From positions 124,001 through 188,000 of the forward strand of contig CALVUF010000002.1 in the NCBI GenBank assembly GCA_944363525.1: a stretch of DNA of 64,000 nt. The letters are read 5' to 3'. The first letter of the stretch is position 1, and each line of letters begins with the position of its first letter. A program made the translations under genes and the position numbers. Below, one piece after another: positions 1 through 11,449 of the stretch. This DNA is from an uncultured Bacilli bacterium. Lineage in GTDB: Bacteria; Bacillota_I; Bacilli_A; RFN20; CAG-826. Under the pieces are notes generated by a model. It did not search any database and was not told the DNA's origin. It saw only the letters and a program-made list of their open reading frames with translations.

Positions 1-893
1 CCCATTTATTGCACGCCATCGGCAACTCGATCAAAGAGAAATACCCCTCGATGCGGATCCTTTGCATCTCTGCCGCCGATTTCGTCGATGAATACGTCCA
101 ATACGCCATCGGCTCAAAGGAAGACAACTCGCTGGCCAAATACTTCCGTGATCAAGTCGATGTATTTTTAATTGACGATATCCAGTATATCGTCGGAAAG
201 AAAAAGACGATGGAGATGTTCTTCGTCGTCTTCCAGGCTTTGGTCAACAAAGGGCGTCAGATTGTCATGACCAGCGACCAGCCGCCGGAGCGTCTAGACG
301 GCCTCGACGAACGTCTCCGAACCCGTTTCACCCAAGGCTTGGTTTTGCCGATTCAACGGCCAGACGTCGACACCAGCGTCCGGATCTTAAGGATGAAAAT
401 CAAGGCCAACGGGCTCGATCCGGATGATTTTGACGATGAAGTCATAACCTTCATCGCTTCCAAATTTTCCAAAAACGTCCGGGAATTGGAAGGGGCATTG
501 AACCGTCTAATCTTCTGCACCATCAATCTCAATCCGACCAAGCATATCACGATGGACTCGGCGGAAAGGGCCTTAAAAAGCCTCTCAGGAGCCAAGGAAG
601 ACAAGTCGGCCTTAACCCAAGAGAAGATCATTGCGAAAGTCGCCGACTTCTACTCCCTGACCCCTTCTCAATTGACTGGCAAGATCCGCATCGCTCGTAT
701 CTCGATGGCCCGTCATATCGCCATGTACCTTATTAGATATCTATTGGACGCCCCGTTCTCCAAAATCGGGGAGGCGTTCGGCGGCAAAGACCACGCGACG
801 GTGATAAACGGTGTAAAGAAAGTGGAAAACTCGTTGAAAACTGACCCCGATATGGCCATCGCCATTTCTGAGCTAAAAAGGCGCTTAAGCTAA
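1..893 (+). CDS. dnaA: Chromosomal replication initiator DnaA (5' truncated)
   Basis: AAA+ initiator that binds DnaA boxes and melts the origin. The reading frame is open from base 3 (HLLHAIGN, the residues just after the Walker A lysine/threonine), so the N-terminal domains and the P-loop lie outside the window. Visible parts are Walker B (FLIDDIQYI), the sensor region, the AAA+ lid (VRELEGALNRL) and the C-terminal DNA-binding domain IV, with the diagnostic signature GGKDHATVINGVKKVEN just before the stop at 891-893. It is followed by an origin-like gap and dnaN, the classical order near oriC in Bacillota. Identity is secure; only the start is missing. Confidence 0.97.
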   Translation, partial: HLLHAIGNSIKEKYPSMRILCISAADFVDEYVQYAIGSKEDNSLAKYFRDQVDVFLIDDIQYIVGKKKTMEMFFVVFQALVNKGRQIVMTSDQPPERLDGLDERLRTRFTQGLVLPIQRPDVDTSVRILRMKIKANGLDPDDFDDEVITFIASKFSKNVRELEGALNRLIFCTINLNPTKHITMDSAERALKSLSGAKEDKSALTQEKIIAKVADFYSLTPSQLTGKIRIARISMARHIAMYLIRYLLDAPFSKIGEAFGGKDHATVINGVKKVENSLKTDPDMAIAISELKRRLS

Positions 894-1057
894 GGATATT
901 TATTTTATAAAAATAAAAGTTTCCGGAACGCCGCTTCTATGGTATCATTCCCTTGCTGCCGAAAGCGCAAGTTATCCACAGTTTCCACCGTCCTTATTAT
1001 TGTTATTAAAAAATAATTTAAAAATTAAGACGAAGAATAATTAGGGAGGCCTCACGA
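894..1057. other. Candidate oriC segment: perfect DnaA box plus AT-rich stretch
   Basis: The dnaA-dnaN gap holds one perfect DnaA box (TTATCCACA, 972-980), followed at about 993-1040 by a very AT-rich stretch that could serve as an unwinding element. Only one clear box is visible here, so the main box cluster may lie upstream of dnaA, outside the window. The dnaN Shine-Dalgarno AGGGAGG is at 1043-1049. The origin role is inferred from position and motif. Confidence 0.5.
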
Positions 1058-2179
1058 ATGAGACTCAATATCGACCGCAACCAATTCCTCAAAGCCTTGC
1101 TCAGCGCATCTAAGGCCATCTCTTCCAAAAATCCGATGCCGATCCTCGATAACGTCAAATTGGATTTGACCGAGAAAGGGTTGGAAGTCACTGGGACCAA
1201 TGGCGAAATCACCGTCCGCTCCACCGTTCCGTATATGATTGGCGACAAGCCCATCATCACCAACTATCAGCAAGGAGCAACCCTGGTTAACGCCTACACC
1301 CTTACCGAAGGCGCCCGGAAGATGGAAGGCGAAACCATCTCCTTCGACGTAATCGATAACTCGGTTGCCAAAATCGGCGACAACCGGACCGGCTATAAGC
1401 TCAATTGCATCTCGGCTGATGAATACCCGGATATCGTCTTAGAAGCCGTTGGGAAGACCTTCACCGTCAAGCGCGGCGATTTCGTCTCTTTGGTCGAACA
1501 ATGCGCCCACGCGGCCGCTAAAACCGCTCAGGACGCGATCCTGACTGCCATTAACCTGACTCTTCGCGACGGAACCCTGTCCGCCATCGCCACCGACTCG
1601 GCCCGGGTCGCGACCAAGAAGGTCAAAGTCGACTCCGAATTGGATCTGACGGTCAACGTCCCGGCTAAGAGCCTGCTCGACATCGCTGGACTTTTCGAAG
1701 GGGCCAAGACCATCGATATCTCAATCTCGGATAAGCAAGCCCTCTTCAGCTTCGACAATACCGTCGTCTCCTCGCGCCTCATACCCGGCACTTATCCGAA
1801 CCTCTCGGCCGCTTTCCCGAAGGTCTTCAACTACATCCTGCAGGTCAACTCCCAGGAGTTCCTCTCGGCCATCGAACGGGTTTCGGTCCTATCCAACGCC
1901 CGGGACAACGCCATCAAGCTATTGATGTCGGACGAGAAGATCGAACTTTCAATCAAGAATCGGGAGAAAGGCTCGGCCAACGAAGAGATCAACAACTTCC
2001 GCTATACCGGCGAAAGAATGGAAGTCGCCATCAATTCTTTGCTCGTGAGCGACGCCATCAAAGCCCTGCGGAGCGAGGATATCGAGCTGTGCTTCCAGAC
2101 CGAAAGCCGACCCTTCATCGTCCGGAGCCCGAGCGATGATTCCTCGGTTGAGCTCATCACGCCCCTTCACGTCTATTAA
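1058..2179 (+). CDS. dnaN: DNA polymerase III beta sliding clamp
   Basis: Ring-shaped processivity clamp that tethers DNA polymerase III and other repair proteins to DNA. The 373-residue length and the three repeated clamp domains fit the family. Typical segments are the start MRLNIDRNQFLKAL, the PILDNVKLD motif, and a C-terminus ending in a clamp-like LITPLHVY. AGGGAGG at 1043-1049 fixes the ATG start. A strong hairpin terminator follows directly, so dnaN is probably transcribed separately from the recF-gyrase unit downstream. Confidence 0.97.
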   Translation: MRLNIDRNQFLKALLSASKAISSKNPMPILDNVKLDLTEKGLEVTGTNGEITVRSTVPYMIGDKPIITNYQQGATLVNAYTLTEGARKMEGETISFDVIDNSVAKIGDNRTGYKLNCISADEYPDIVLEAVGKTFTVKRGDFVSLVEQCAHAAAKTAQDAILTAINLTLRDGTLSAIATDSARVATKKVKVDSELDLTVNVPAKSLLDIAGLFEGAKTIDISISDKQALFSFDNTVVSSRLIPGTYPNLSAAFPKVFNYILQVNSQEFLSAIERVSVLSNARDNAIKLLMSDEKIELSIKNREKGSANEEINNFRYTGERMEVAINSLLVSDAIKALRSEDIELCFQTESRPFIVRSPSDDSSVELITPLHVY

Positions 2180-2212
2180 CCCCGAGCCTATCGGCGAAAA
2201 TAATTAAAAAAT

Positions 2213-2237
2213 GCGGTAGAAAAGTCTACCGCTTTTT
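2213..2237 (+). terminator. Rho-independent terminator after dnaN
   Basis: Perfect 8-bp stem GCGGTAGA (2213-2220) / TCTACCGC (2225-2232) with a 4-nt loop AAAG, followed by five T (2233-2237). Confidence 0.85.
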
Positions 2238-2255
2238 ACTACGTAGTAGTAAACT
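2237..2255 (+). promoter_or_regulatory. 12-bp palindrome and -10-like box before yaaA
   Basis: TACTACGTAGTA (2237-2248) is a perfect 12-bp palindrome. It abuts the dnaN terminator and is followed by a -10-like TAAACT (2250-2255) only 6 nt before the yaaA ATG. No Shine-Dalgarno is visible. It could be an operator over a leaderless promoter for the recF-gyrase unit. No good -35 was found. Confidence 0.35.
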
Positions 2256-2261
2256 AAGCAC

Positions 2262-2482
2262 ATGGGAAACAAGACGCCTCAAACCGTGCGCATCCGCACC
2301 GAATACATCACCCTGGGGCAGCTGCTGAAGTTCGTCTCCATCATCGGCTTTGGCGGTGAGGCAAAGGCGTATCTCGCAACCCACGAAATTGAGGTCAACG
2401 GGGAGAAGGAGAGCCGGCGCGGCCGGAAGCTCCGCCCGGGCGATCTCGTCGCGATCGAGGGGAAGGCTTACTTAATCGAAGC

Positions 2483-2486
<4 letters not shown>
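2262..2486 (+). CDS. yaaA: S4-domain RNA-binding protein YaaA/RlbA family
   Basis: Small 74-residue S4-like RNA-binding protein, conserved between dnaN and recF in Bacillota and implicated in ribosome assembly. The S4 fold shows in the segment ITLGQLLKFV, then VNGEKESRRGRKLRPGD, typical of the S4 loop that contacts RNA. No Shine-Dalgarno precedes the ATG; a -10-like box lies 6 nt upstream. The stop overlaps the recF start (ATGA, 2483-2486), so recF is probably translationally coupled. Family assignment is good on length, domain and position. Confidence 0.88.
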
Positions 2487-5597
<3,111 letters not shown>

Positions 5598-5611
5598 TGG
5601 AGGAATAAGCA

Positions 5612-8332
5612 ATGGATAACGACGAAAAGAAAATCACGCCCGAAGGCGAGGAATCGCCGGAGGAAAACGCCGAATCGTCCACCGACGAATCGTCCGCCCC
5701 GGTCCACAAAGGATCGATGGAGGGGATGCAATCGGCCGATGCCATGTTCGGGCAGGAAGCCGCCATCTCCGGTATCATCCCGGGCTTAACCGATCGGGAC
5801 GTCACCGATGAGGTCCGGACCGCCTTCCTCGACTACTCGATGTCGGTCATCGTCTCCCGGGCCATCCCTGATGTCCGCGACGGCTTCAAGCCGGTTCAAC
5901 GCCGGATCATCTTCGGCATGAACGAGATGGGGATGTATCCGACTTCCCCCTACAAGAAATGCGCCCGTATCGTCGGCGACGTCATGGGTAAATATCACCC
6001 CCACGGCGACTCCGCCCTTTACGGCACCCTGGTCCGTTTGGCCCAACCTTTCTCCCTCCGCTACCCGTTAGTCGATGGCCACGGCAACTTCGGTTCGATC
6101 GACGGCGACGAAGCCGCGGCTATGCGTTACACCGAGGCGAGGATGAACAAACTCTCGCTTGAGATGGTCCGCGACATCAACTGCGACACCGTCGATTTCG
6201 TCGATAACTACGATGGTTCGGAAACCGAGCCGGAGGTTTTGCCTTCCCGCTTCCCGAACCTCTTGGTCAACGGCTCCCAGGGCATCGCGGTCGGCATGGC
6301 GACCAACATGGCGCCCCATAACCTCGGCGAAGCCATCGATGCCGTCATCGCCATCTCCAAGAATCCGGAATTGACCCCGGCCGAGATCATGCAGAACTAT
6401 CTCCCGGGTCCGGACTTCCCGACTGGTGGCATCATTTTGGGACGGCAAGGTATCCTTGACGCCTATCAGACCGGCACCGGAACCATCACCATCCGCTCGA
6501 AATACCACATCGAGGAGATGGACAACGGCAAGTCCCGGATCGTCGTCACCGAGGTTCCTTACCAGGTCAACAAGGCCAACATGGTCCAGCAGATCGGGAC
6601 CTTGGTCCGGGATAAGGTCATCGACGGCATCACCGATGTCCGCGACGAATCGAACAAGGAAGGCATCCGGGTCGTCATCGAGATCCGGAAGGACTGCATC
6701 CCCGAGGTCGTGGCCAACAACCTTCTTAAGCACACCGACCTCCAAACTAACTTTGGAATCATCAATCTTTGCTTAGAGAACGGGGAGCCGAAAACCCTGC
6801 CGATCACTGCGATTCTCAAAGATTACTCTGACTTCCAAGTCAAGGTTTTAACCCGCAGAACCCGCTTCCTTTTGAAGAAAGACACCGATCGGCACCACAT
6901 CGTCGTCGGCCTTATCTTGGCCCACGACAACATCGATCAGGTCATCGCCATCATCCGTTCGTCCAAAGACGACGCCGAGTCGACCCAGCGCTTGAACGAG
7001 GTCTTTGGCCTAAGCGAGGCCCAGTGCCAAGCGATCCTGGCCATGACGCTTCGTCGGTTGCAGGGCATCGAGCAGGATAAGCTCTTGGCCGAGAAGGAGA
7101 AACTCGAAGCCAACATCGCCGAATACAACCGCCTCCTCTCCTCGCGCGACAATATCGTCGATTTGATGATCAAGGAACTGACCGAGATCAAAGACAAGTT
7201 CGGCGACAAGCGTTTGACCGAGATCTCCGATGAAGCGGCCGATATCGAAAACGAGGATTTGATCCCGCAGAAGAACATCATCATCGCCCTCACCAAGAAC
7301 GGCTATATCAAACGGGTCGACGACGACACCTTCTCCGCCCAGCACCGCGGCGGTCGCGGCATCACCGGCATGAAGACGGTCGGTGGCGACATCGTCAAGC
7401 TCATCGTCCACACCAAGACCCATACCGACATCCTCTTCTTCTCGTCCTTTGGTCGGGTTTACCGGTTGCGGGGCTATCAGATCCCCGATTCCGGCCGGGT
7501 TGGCAAAGGGATGCCGGCCCAGAACTTCCTCAACCTCGATAAGGATGAGAAAGTGGTGGCCATCGTCTCTTGCGACGATTATCCCGAAAACAACTACCTC
7601 CTCTTCGTCTCCAAGCACGGCATCGTCAAACGTACTTCCTTGAAGCAATTCGCCTCGATCAACACCAACGGCAAGATCGCCGTCGGCTTGAAGGACGGCG
7701 ACGACCTCTTCGACGTCAAGCGGACCGATGGGACCGCCATCATCTCCTTGGCTTCGAGCAACGGCAAGCTCTGCTCCTTCAATGAAGACGAAGTCCGCGA
7801 CATGGGCCGGACCGCGGCCGGCGTCAAGGGCATGAACCTCGATGACGGCTCCGAGATCGTCGGCGCCACCTCCTCGCTTGAAGGCGACAAGATCTTGGTC
7901 TTGACCACCCATGGTTACGGAAAGATCTCCTACGCCAAAGACACCGAGATCACAATGGACGACGGCTCAACCCGGACTTATGACGGCTACCGCCTCACTT
8001 CCCGTGGGGCCAAGGGCGTCATCACCATCAAGACCACTTCCAAGACCGGCGACCTCTGCGCCGTCCGGGCGGTCAATGGCGATGAGGATCTGCTGGTCGT
8101 CACCCAGTCGGGCATCGTCATCCGGACCCCGATCACCGAGATCAAAATCGCCGGGCGCAACACCCAAGGCGTCAAGATCATCGCCGTCGATGACCGGACC
8201 AAAGTCGCTTCCATTGCCATCATCCCCCATTCCGATGAGCCGGAAGAAGAGGATCTGGTCGACGAGGCGGAAGCGGAAACCGAAGCTCCGGCCGAGGAAC
8301 CGGTCGTCACCCCGGATAAACTCGACGATTAA
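5612..8332 (+). CDS. gyrA: DNA gyrase subunit A
   Basis: Breakage-reunion subunit of gyrase. The ATG follows GGAGGA (5599-5604). Domains: a winged-helix/tower core with catalytic Tyr173 (MRYTEAR) and a C-terminal beta-pinwheel with the GyrA-box QHRGGRG at residue 577, which separates it from ParC. Oddities: an acidic N-terminal extension of about 60 residues before the usual start region ([15 protein letters not shown]), and an acidic tail of about 30 residues. In the quinolone region, [10 protein letters not shown] keeps Ser134 (E. coli Ser83) but has Gly138 where E. coli has Asp87. The stop overlaps the next start (TAATG). Confidence 0.97.
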   Translation: MDNDEKKITPEGEESPEENAESSTDESSAPVHKGSMEGMQSADAMFGQEAAISGIIPGLTDRDVTDEVRTAFLDYSMSVIVSRAIPDVRDGFKPVQRRIIFGMNEMGMYPTSPYKKCARIVGDVMGKYHPHGDSALYGTLVRLAQPFSLRYPLVDGHGNFGSIDGDEAAAMRYTEARMNKLSLEMVRDINCDTVDFVDNYDGSETEPEVLPSRFPNLLVNGSQGIAVGMATNMAPHNLGEAIDAVIAISKNPELTPAEIMQNYLPGPDFPTGGIILGRQGILDAYQTGTGTITIRSKYHIEEMDNGKSRIVVTEVPYQVNKANMVQQIGTLVRDKVIDGITDVRDESNKEGIRVVIEIRKDCIPEVVANNLLKHTDLQTNFGIINLCLENGEPKTLPITAILKDYSDFQVKVLTRRTRFLLKKDTDRHHIVVGLILAHDNIDQVIAIIRSSKDDAESTQRLNEVFGLSEAQCQAILAMTLRRLQGIEQDKLLAEKEKLEANIAEYNRLLSSRDNIVDLMIKELTEIKDKFGDKRLTEISDEAADIENEDLIPQKNIIIALTKNGYIKRVDDDTFSAQHRGGRGITGMKTVGGDIVKLIVHTKTHTDILFFSSFGRVYRLRGYQIPDSGRVGKGMPAQNFLNLDKDEKVVAIVSCDDYPENNYLLFVSKHGIVKRTSLKQFASINTNGKIAVGLKDGDDLFDVKRTDGTAIISLASSNGKLCSFNEDEVRDMGRTAAGVKGMNLDDGSEIVGATSSLEGDKILVLTTHGYGKISYAKDTEITMDDGSTRTYDGYRLTSRGAKGVITIKTTSKTGDLCAVRAVNGDEDLLVVTQSGIVIRTPITEIKIAGRNTQGVKIIAVDDRTKVASIAIIPHSDEPEEEDLVDEAEAETEAPAEEPVVTPDKLDD

Positions 8333-9336
8333 TGAAAGTCCTCGTTCACTACTCGCCCTCTCCTTGCCTTGAGGTATTCGAGGGGGCGAGACTGAGGAAA
8401 ACGATCAAGGCCCTCTGTGAGAAAGCCGGGATTGCCTGGGTCGATAGCCCCTTGTCCAAGCCTGACATCGCCCACTTCATCTCCGTCCGCGACGAAGCGA
8501 AAATGTGGGATTTGAAGGAAGCGGGCGTCAAGACCGTCGTCTCGGCCTTCTATTGCGAACATGACCCCGAAGCCCGGCTGCTTAAAGCCAAGGAAGACGG
8601 GGCCGTCGTCCTGCCGAAGCGGAGCCGGCGGTTCTTGAATGCCGCCGACCTCATTCTCGTTCCTTCGGAAAAAGCGAAAAGGTTTTGCATCGATAATGGC
8701 CTTACTCCCCGAGTTGAGGTGCTACGGCCATCCCTATTCAATTACCTCTATTCCGAGCCGGAAAGCGAACTCAACGCCGGCCTTCGTTACTTCGCCATCA
8801 AGCCGGAGGACAAGGTGTGCGTGACCCTTGGTTCCTATAAGAATTTGGAGGGGGTCAAAACCCTTTACGAGGTTGCCAAACGTTTGCCGGAGGTCCGCTT
8901 CTTCTTTTTCGGAGCCACCCGGTTCCGGGGTAGCCTCTCCTATAGCGTCGCCTGCGCGACCGCCCCGGAGAACTGCCGAGTCTTCCGCCTCAATAGCGGT
9001 GACCTGTTCCGTTCCCTCCTCGCCCATTCCTCGGTGTACCTGATTACCGATCCCGCCCCCGACTTCATCGGGACGGCTGAGGCCTTCGCCTCCTCCGCCC
9101 AGGTTGTCTTGGCTGGGCCTAATGCCTTAAACCGGCTCTCCGATTGGGAACCGCTCTGGGTCAATTGCCCGACCGTCGATGAGGCGGTGGCCTATTTAGA
9201 GAAACTTTATACGGGGAAAGCGAACGAGACTATAATGCCCGCAACGGCCTACGCCAAGACCATCAGCGTCTCCAAGCAAGCCGCCAACCTAGCCTCCTAT
9301 TACTCATCCCTTTTGGAAGGAGAAAAACATGATTGA
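8332..9336 (+). CDS. Putative GT-B (family 4-like) glycosyltransferase
   Basis: A 334-residue protein with a GT-B-like layout. The N-terminal half has a CEHDPEARLL loop and the phrase ADLILVPSEKAKRF, typical of the acceptor domain of family 1/4 transferases. The C-terminal half has a Rossmann-like VCVTLGSYKNLEGV start, and VYLITDPAPDFIGTAEAFA resembles the nucleotide-sugar-binding E-x7-E region in degenerate form. No signal peptide or membrane segment is seen, so it is probably cytoplasmic. The start overlaps the gyrA stop by 1 nt and the end overlaps serS by 8 nt, so it is translated as part of the gyrase operon. Substrate unknown. Confidence 0.55.
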   Translation: MKVLVHYSPSPCLEVFEGARLRKTIKALCEKAGIAWVDSPLSKPDIAHFISVRDEAKMWDLKEAGVKTVVSAFYCEHDPEARLLKAKEDGAVVLPKRSRRFLNAADLILVPSEKAKRFCIDNGLTPRVEVLRPSLFNYLYSEPESELNAGLRYFAIKPEDKVCVTLGSYKNLEGVKTLYEVAKRLPEVRFFFFGATRFRGSLSYSVACATAPENCRVFRLNSGDLFRSLLAHSSVYLITDPAPDFIGTAEAFASSAQVVLAGPNALNRLSDWEPLWVNCPTVDEAVAYLEKLYTGKANETIMPATAYAKTISVSKQAANLASYYSSLLEGEKHD

Positions 9337-10609
9337 CATCAAATTGATTCTCGAGAAGCCGGATTACGTCAAAGAAGCTTTGGCCAAGAAACTTTGGGAC
9401 TTCGATCCGAAGCCGATTCAAGACCTTTCGGCTAAGCGTTTAGCCTTGTTAAAGGAAGTTGAAGCCAATAAGGCCGAGCAGAATAAACTCAGCGCCTCGG
9501 TCCCGGCGAAGAAGAAAGTCGGCGAGGACGTCAAGCCGATCTTCGAGGAAGTCAAGCGCCTCGGGGCGATGAATAAGAGCAAAGAAGAAGAACTCGCCTC
9601 GGTCGAGAAGCAGATCAAGGAATTGGTTGAAGTCCTCCCGAACCTCCCGGATGACGATTTGGCTGCCGGTGGCAAGGAGAACAACCACCCGATCTATCAC
9701 TTTGGGGAAGAACGGAAGTTCGATTTCCCGGCCAAAAACCACGTTGAGCTTTGCGAAGACCTCGGCTTAATCGATTACAAACGGGCAGCTAAGATCTCCG
9801 GGACCGGCACCTGGGTTTACACCAACCTCGGGGCCCGGCTCGAATGGGCTTTGCTCAATTACTTTATCGAGAACCATCTAGCCGATGGCTATGAGATGAT
9901 TCTCCCGCCGCATTTGCTCAATTACGATTCCGGCTATACCGCCGGCCAGTTCCCGAAGTTCAAGGAAGACGTCTTCTGGCTTGAAGGGACCGAACCGAAG
10001 AAGTTCCTCCTTCCGACTGCCGAAACTGCCCTCGTCAACCTCCATCGGAACGAGATCCTCTCGCTTAGCGACCTGCCGCGTAAATACTTCGGCTATACCC
10101 CCTGCTACCGGAAAGAGGCCGGTTCCTATCGGACTGAAGAACGGGGGATGATCCGCGGCTACCAATTCAACAAGGTCGAGATGGTCCAATACACCACCCA
10201 GGAAGGCAGCGACGCCGCCTTCGAGGAAATGGTCAACAAAGCCAAGAAGCTGGTTGAAGGGTTAGGCTTAACCTACCAGATTGACAAGCTGGCGGCCGGC
10301 GATTGCTCCCATTCGATGGCCCGGACCTACGATATCGAGGTCTGGATCCCCTCGATGAAGATCTACAAGGAAGTCTCCTCGGTCTCCAATGCCCGGGATT
10401 ATCAAGCCCGGCGGGGGATGATCCGTTATAAGGATGAGAACGGCAAGACCAAGTTCTGCCATACCCTAAATGGCTCGGGCTTAGCCACCTCCCGCGTCTT
10501 CCCGGCCATGATCGAGCAGTTCCAACAAGCCGACGGCTCGGTCGTCATCCCGGAAGCGCTCCGGAAGTATATGGGTGGCCTTGAGGTCTTAAAGCCGATC
10601 AAGAAGTAA
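9329..10609 (+). CDS. serS: Seryl-tRNA synthetase
   Basis: Charges tRNA-Ser with serine. Length 426 is normal. The N-terminal helical arm (about residues 30-100, lysine/glutamate-rich coiled coil) binds the long variable arm of tRNA-Ser. The class II core shows motif 2 (RTEERGMIRGYQFNKVE) and motif 3 (NGSGLATSRVFPAMIE). GGAG lies about 7 nt before the ATG, inside the preceding glycosyltransferase. It is the last gene of the yaaA-recF-gyrB-gyrA unit and is followed by a terminator. Confidence 0.96.
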   Translation: MIDIKLILEKPDYVKEALAKKLWDFDPKPIQDLSAKRLALLKEVEANKAEQNKLSASVPAKKKVGEDVKPIFEEVKRLGAMNKSKEEELASVEKQIKELVEVLPNLPDDDLAAGGKENNHPIYHFGEERKFDFPAKNHVELCEDLGLIDYKRAAKISGTGTWVYTNLGARLEWALLNYFIENHLADGYEMILPPHLLNYDSGYTAGQFPKFKEDVFWLEGTEPKKFLLPTAETALVNLHRNEILSLSDLPRKYFGYTPCYRKEAGSYRTEERGMIRGYQFNKVEMVQYTTQEGSDAAFEEMVNKAKKLVEGLGLTYQIDKLAAGDCSHSMARTYDIEVWIPSMKIYKEVSSVSNARDYQARRGMIRYKDENGKTKFCHTLNGSGLATSRVFPAMIEQFQQADGSVVIPEALRKYMGGLEVLKPIKK

Positions 10610-10614
10610 CCCCT

Positions 10615-10643
10615 GAGGGTCCGGTTGGGCCCTCTTTCTTTTT
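10615..10643 (+). terminator. Terminator after serS
   Basis: Stem GAGGGTCC (10615-10622) / GGGCCCTC (10627-10634) with one G-U pair and a GGTT loop, followed by TTTCTTTTT. Confidence 0.85.
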
Positions 10644-10663
10644 AAGCATCGATAGCATATAAT
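10635..10663 (+). promoter_or_regulatory. Promoter of the SRP RNA
   Basis: Perfect -10 TATAAT at 10658-10663. At 17-bp spacing the -35 would be TTTCTT (10635-10640), inside the T-tract of the serS terminator. The expected transcription start, about 10670, matches the first base of the folded SRP RNA. Confidence 0.7.
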
Positions 10664-10670
10664 CCTCACG

Positions 10671-10755
10671 CCATCGCGAGGAGCGGCGCGCGAACCAGGT
10701 CAGGTGGGGAACCAAGCAGCCTTAAACGTCTTGCTCCTGTGCGGTGGTTTTGTTT
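10671..10755 (+). ncRNA. ffs: Small signal recognition particle RNA (4.5S-like)
   Basis: RNA core of the signal recognition particle, which binds Ffh and targets membrane proteins. The conserved domain IV is present: CCAGGTCAGG at 10696-10705, then a GGGGAA tetraloop-type turn and CCAAGCAGCC. The outer stem closes perfectly: CCATCGC (10671-10677) pairs with GCGGTGG (10741-10747), and AGGAGC (10679-10684) pairs with GCTCCT (10733-10738). TTTTGTTT at 10748-10755 probably ends transcription. It is a short form without an Alu domain, unlike the roughly 270-nt RNA of Bacillus subtilis. It sits beside tadA as in Bacillus, but dnaX is 45 kb away. Confidence 0.9.
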
Positions 10756-10760
10756 ATCTT
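10731..10760 (+). promoter_or_regulatory. Candidate leaderless promoter of tadA
   Basis: TTGCTC (10731-10736), an 18-bp spacer, then TATCTT (10755-10760), six bases before the tadA ATG. No Shine-Dalgarno is present. It overlaps the 3' end of the SRP RNA, so read-through is an alternative source of tadA mRNA. Confidence 0.4.
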
Positions 10761-10766
10761 GTAACC

Positions 10767-11222
10767 ATGGATTTCATGCTTGAAGCCCTCGTCGAAGCTG
10801 AGTTGGCTGACCAAGAAGGCGAGGTCCCGGTCGGGGCGGTCGTCGTCAAGGACGGCCAAATCATCGGAAGGGGGCATAACACCCGGGAAACCGATAAGGA
10901 CATAGCGGGCCACGCCGAGATAATGGCGATGAAAGACGCCGCCCAAACGCTGGGCCGTTGGGCTCTCGATGGCTGTGCCCTCTACGTGACCTTGGAACCA
11001 TGTCTCATGTGCGCCGGGGCGATTAAGCAAGCGAGGATCCGTTCGCTCCATTATGGGGCCAAGGACGAGCGATACGGGGCTGAGACGGCTTATCATCTGT
11101 TCTCTAATAAAGACGCTTATCCGTGTCCATTGGTTTACGCTGGCGAGCAAGAGGCAAAATCGGCAAGCCTTCTCAATGCCTTCTTCGCCAAGCAAAGAAA
11201 AGAGAATAATCCTTACGATTGA
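10767..11222 (+). CDS. tadA: tRNA-specific adenosine deaminase TadA
   Basis: Converts wobble adenosine 34 of tRNA-Arg(ACG) to inosine. The zinc-dependent cytidine-deaminase fold shows the catalytic HAE (GHAEIMAM) and the second zinc motif PCLMC (EPCLMCAGAI). Length 151 from ATG 10767 is normal, and MDFMLEALVEAELAD matches family N-termini. A longer frame reaching back into the SRP RNA is rejected. There is no Shine-Dalgarno; see the promoter entry. No clear terminator follows. Confidence 0.94.
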   Translation: MDFMLEALVEAELADQEGEVPVGAVVVKDGQIIGRGHNTRETDKDIAGHAEIMAMKDAAQTLGRWALDGCALYVTLEPCLMCAGAIKQARIRSLHYGAKDERYGAETAYHLFSNKDAYPCPLVYAGEQEAKSASLLNAFFAKQRKENNPYD

Positions 11223-11392
11223 TTGGGTTTTGCAAAGAAAACGATTTTGGTTTCGCCTAAATCCTTTAGTTCCCAAGCGCTTTACCGAGTATATAAAAAC
11301 GTAAACAAGATAATTCCTTTTTGCAGGTTTCTCCCCGTTTGTTTGCCATCCTTTTTCTTTGTACTTATACAGTGTATGGATTTTTCGATTTA

Positions 11393-11425
11393 TTGACGCC
11401 CATAACAAAGCTTCTTTGTTATAAT
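11393..11425 (+). promoter_or_regulatory. Promoter with a 21-bp dyad operator before the ABC operon
   Basis: TTGACG (11393-11398) and a perfect TATAAT (11420-11425) are separated by 21 bp, longer than the optimal 17. Filling the spacer is a perfect inverted repeat, ATAACAAAG (11402-11410), CTT, CTTTGTTAT (11414-11422), which overlaps the -10. An overlong spacer with a central dyad resembles MerR-type promoters; a TetR-type operator is the alternative. A shorter dyad, ATACA-G-TGTAT (11367-11377), lies just upstream. GAAAGAGGA then serves as the ribosome site. Confidence 0.55.
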
Positions 11426-11449
11426 TCTTTTGCTCGAAAGAGGATTTTT

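Noticed and set aside
7010-7912. 300-codon minus-strand frame opposite gyrA, with similar ones opposite gyrB and others
   Set aside because: Lies fully antisense to clear conserved genes. Long antisense frames arise from the strong third-position GC bias; the products are Asp/Gly/Val-rich with no domains.
10704-10766. N-terminal extension of tadA into the SRP RNA
   Set aside because: The segment is the conserved SRP RNA itself and the extension has no family match; ATG 10767 gives the normal TadA N-terminus.
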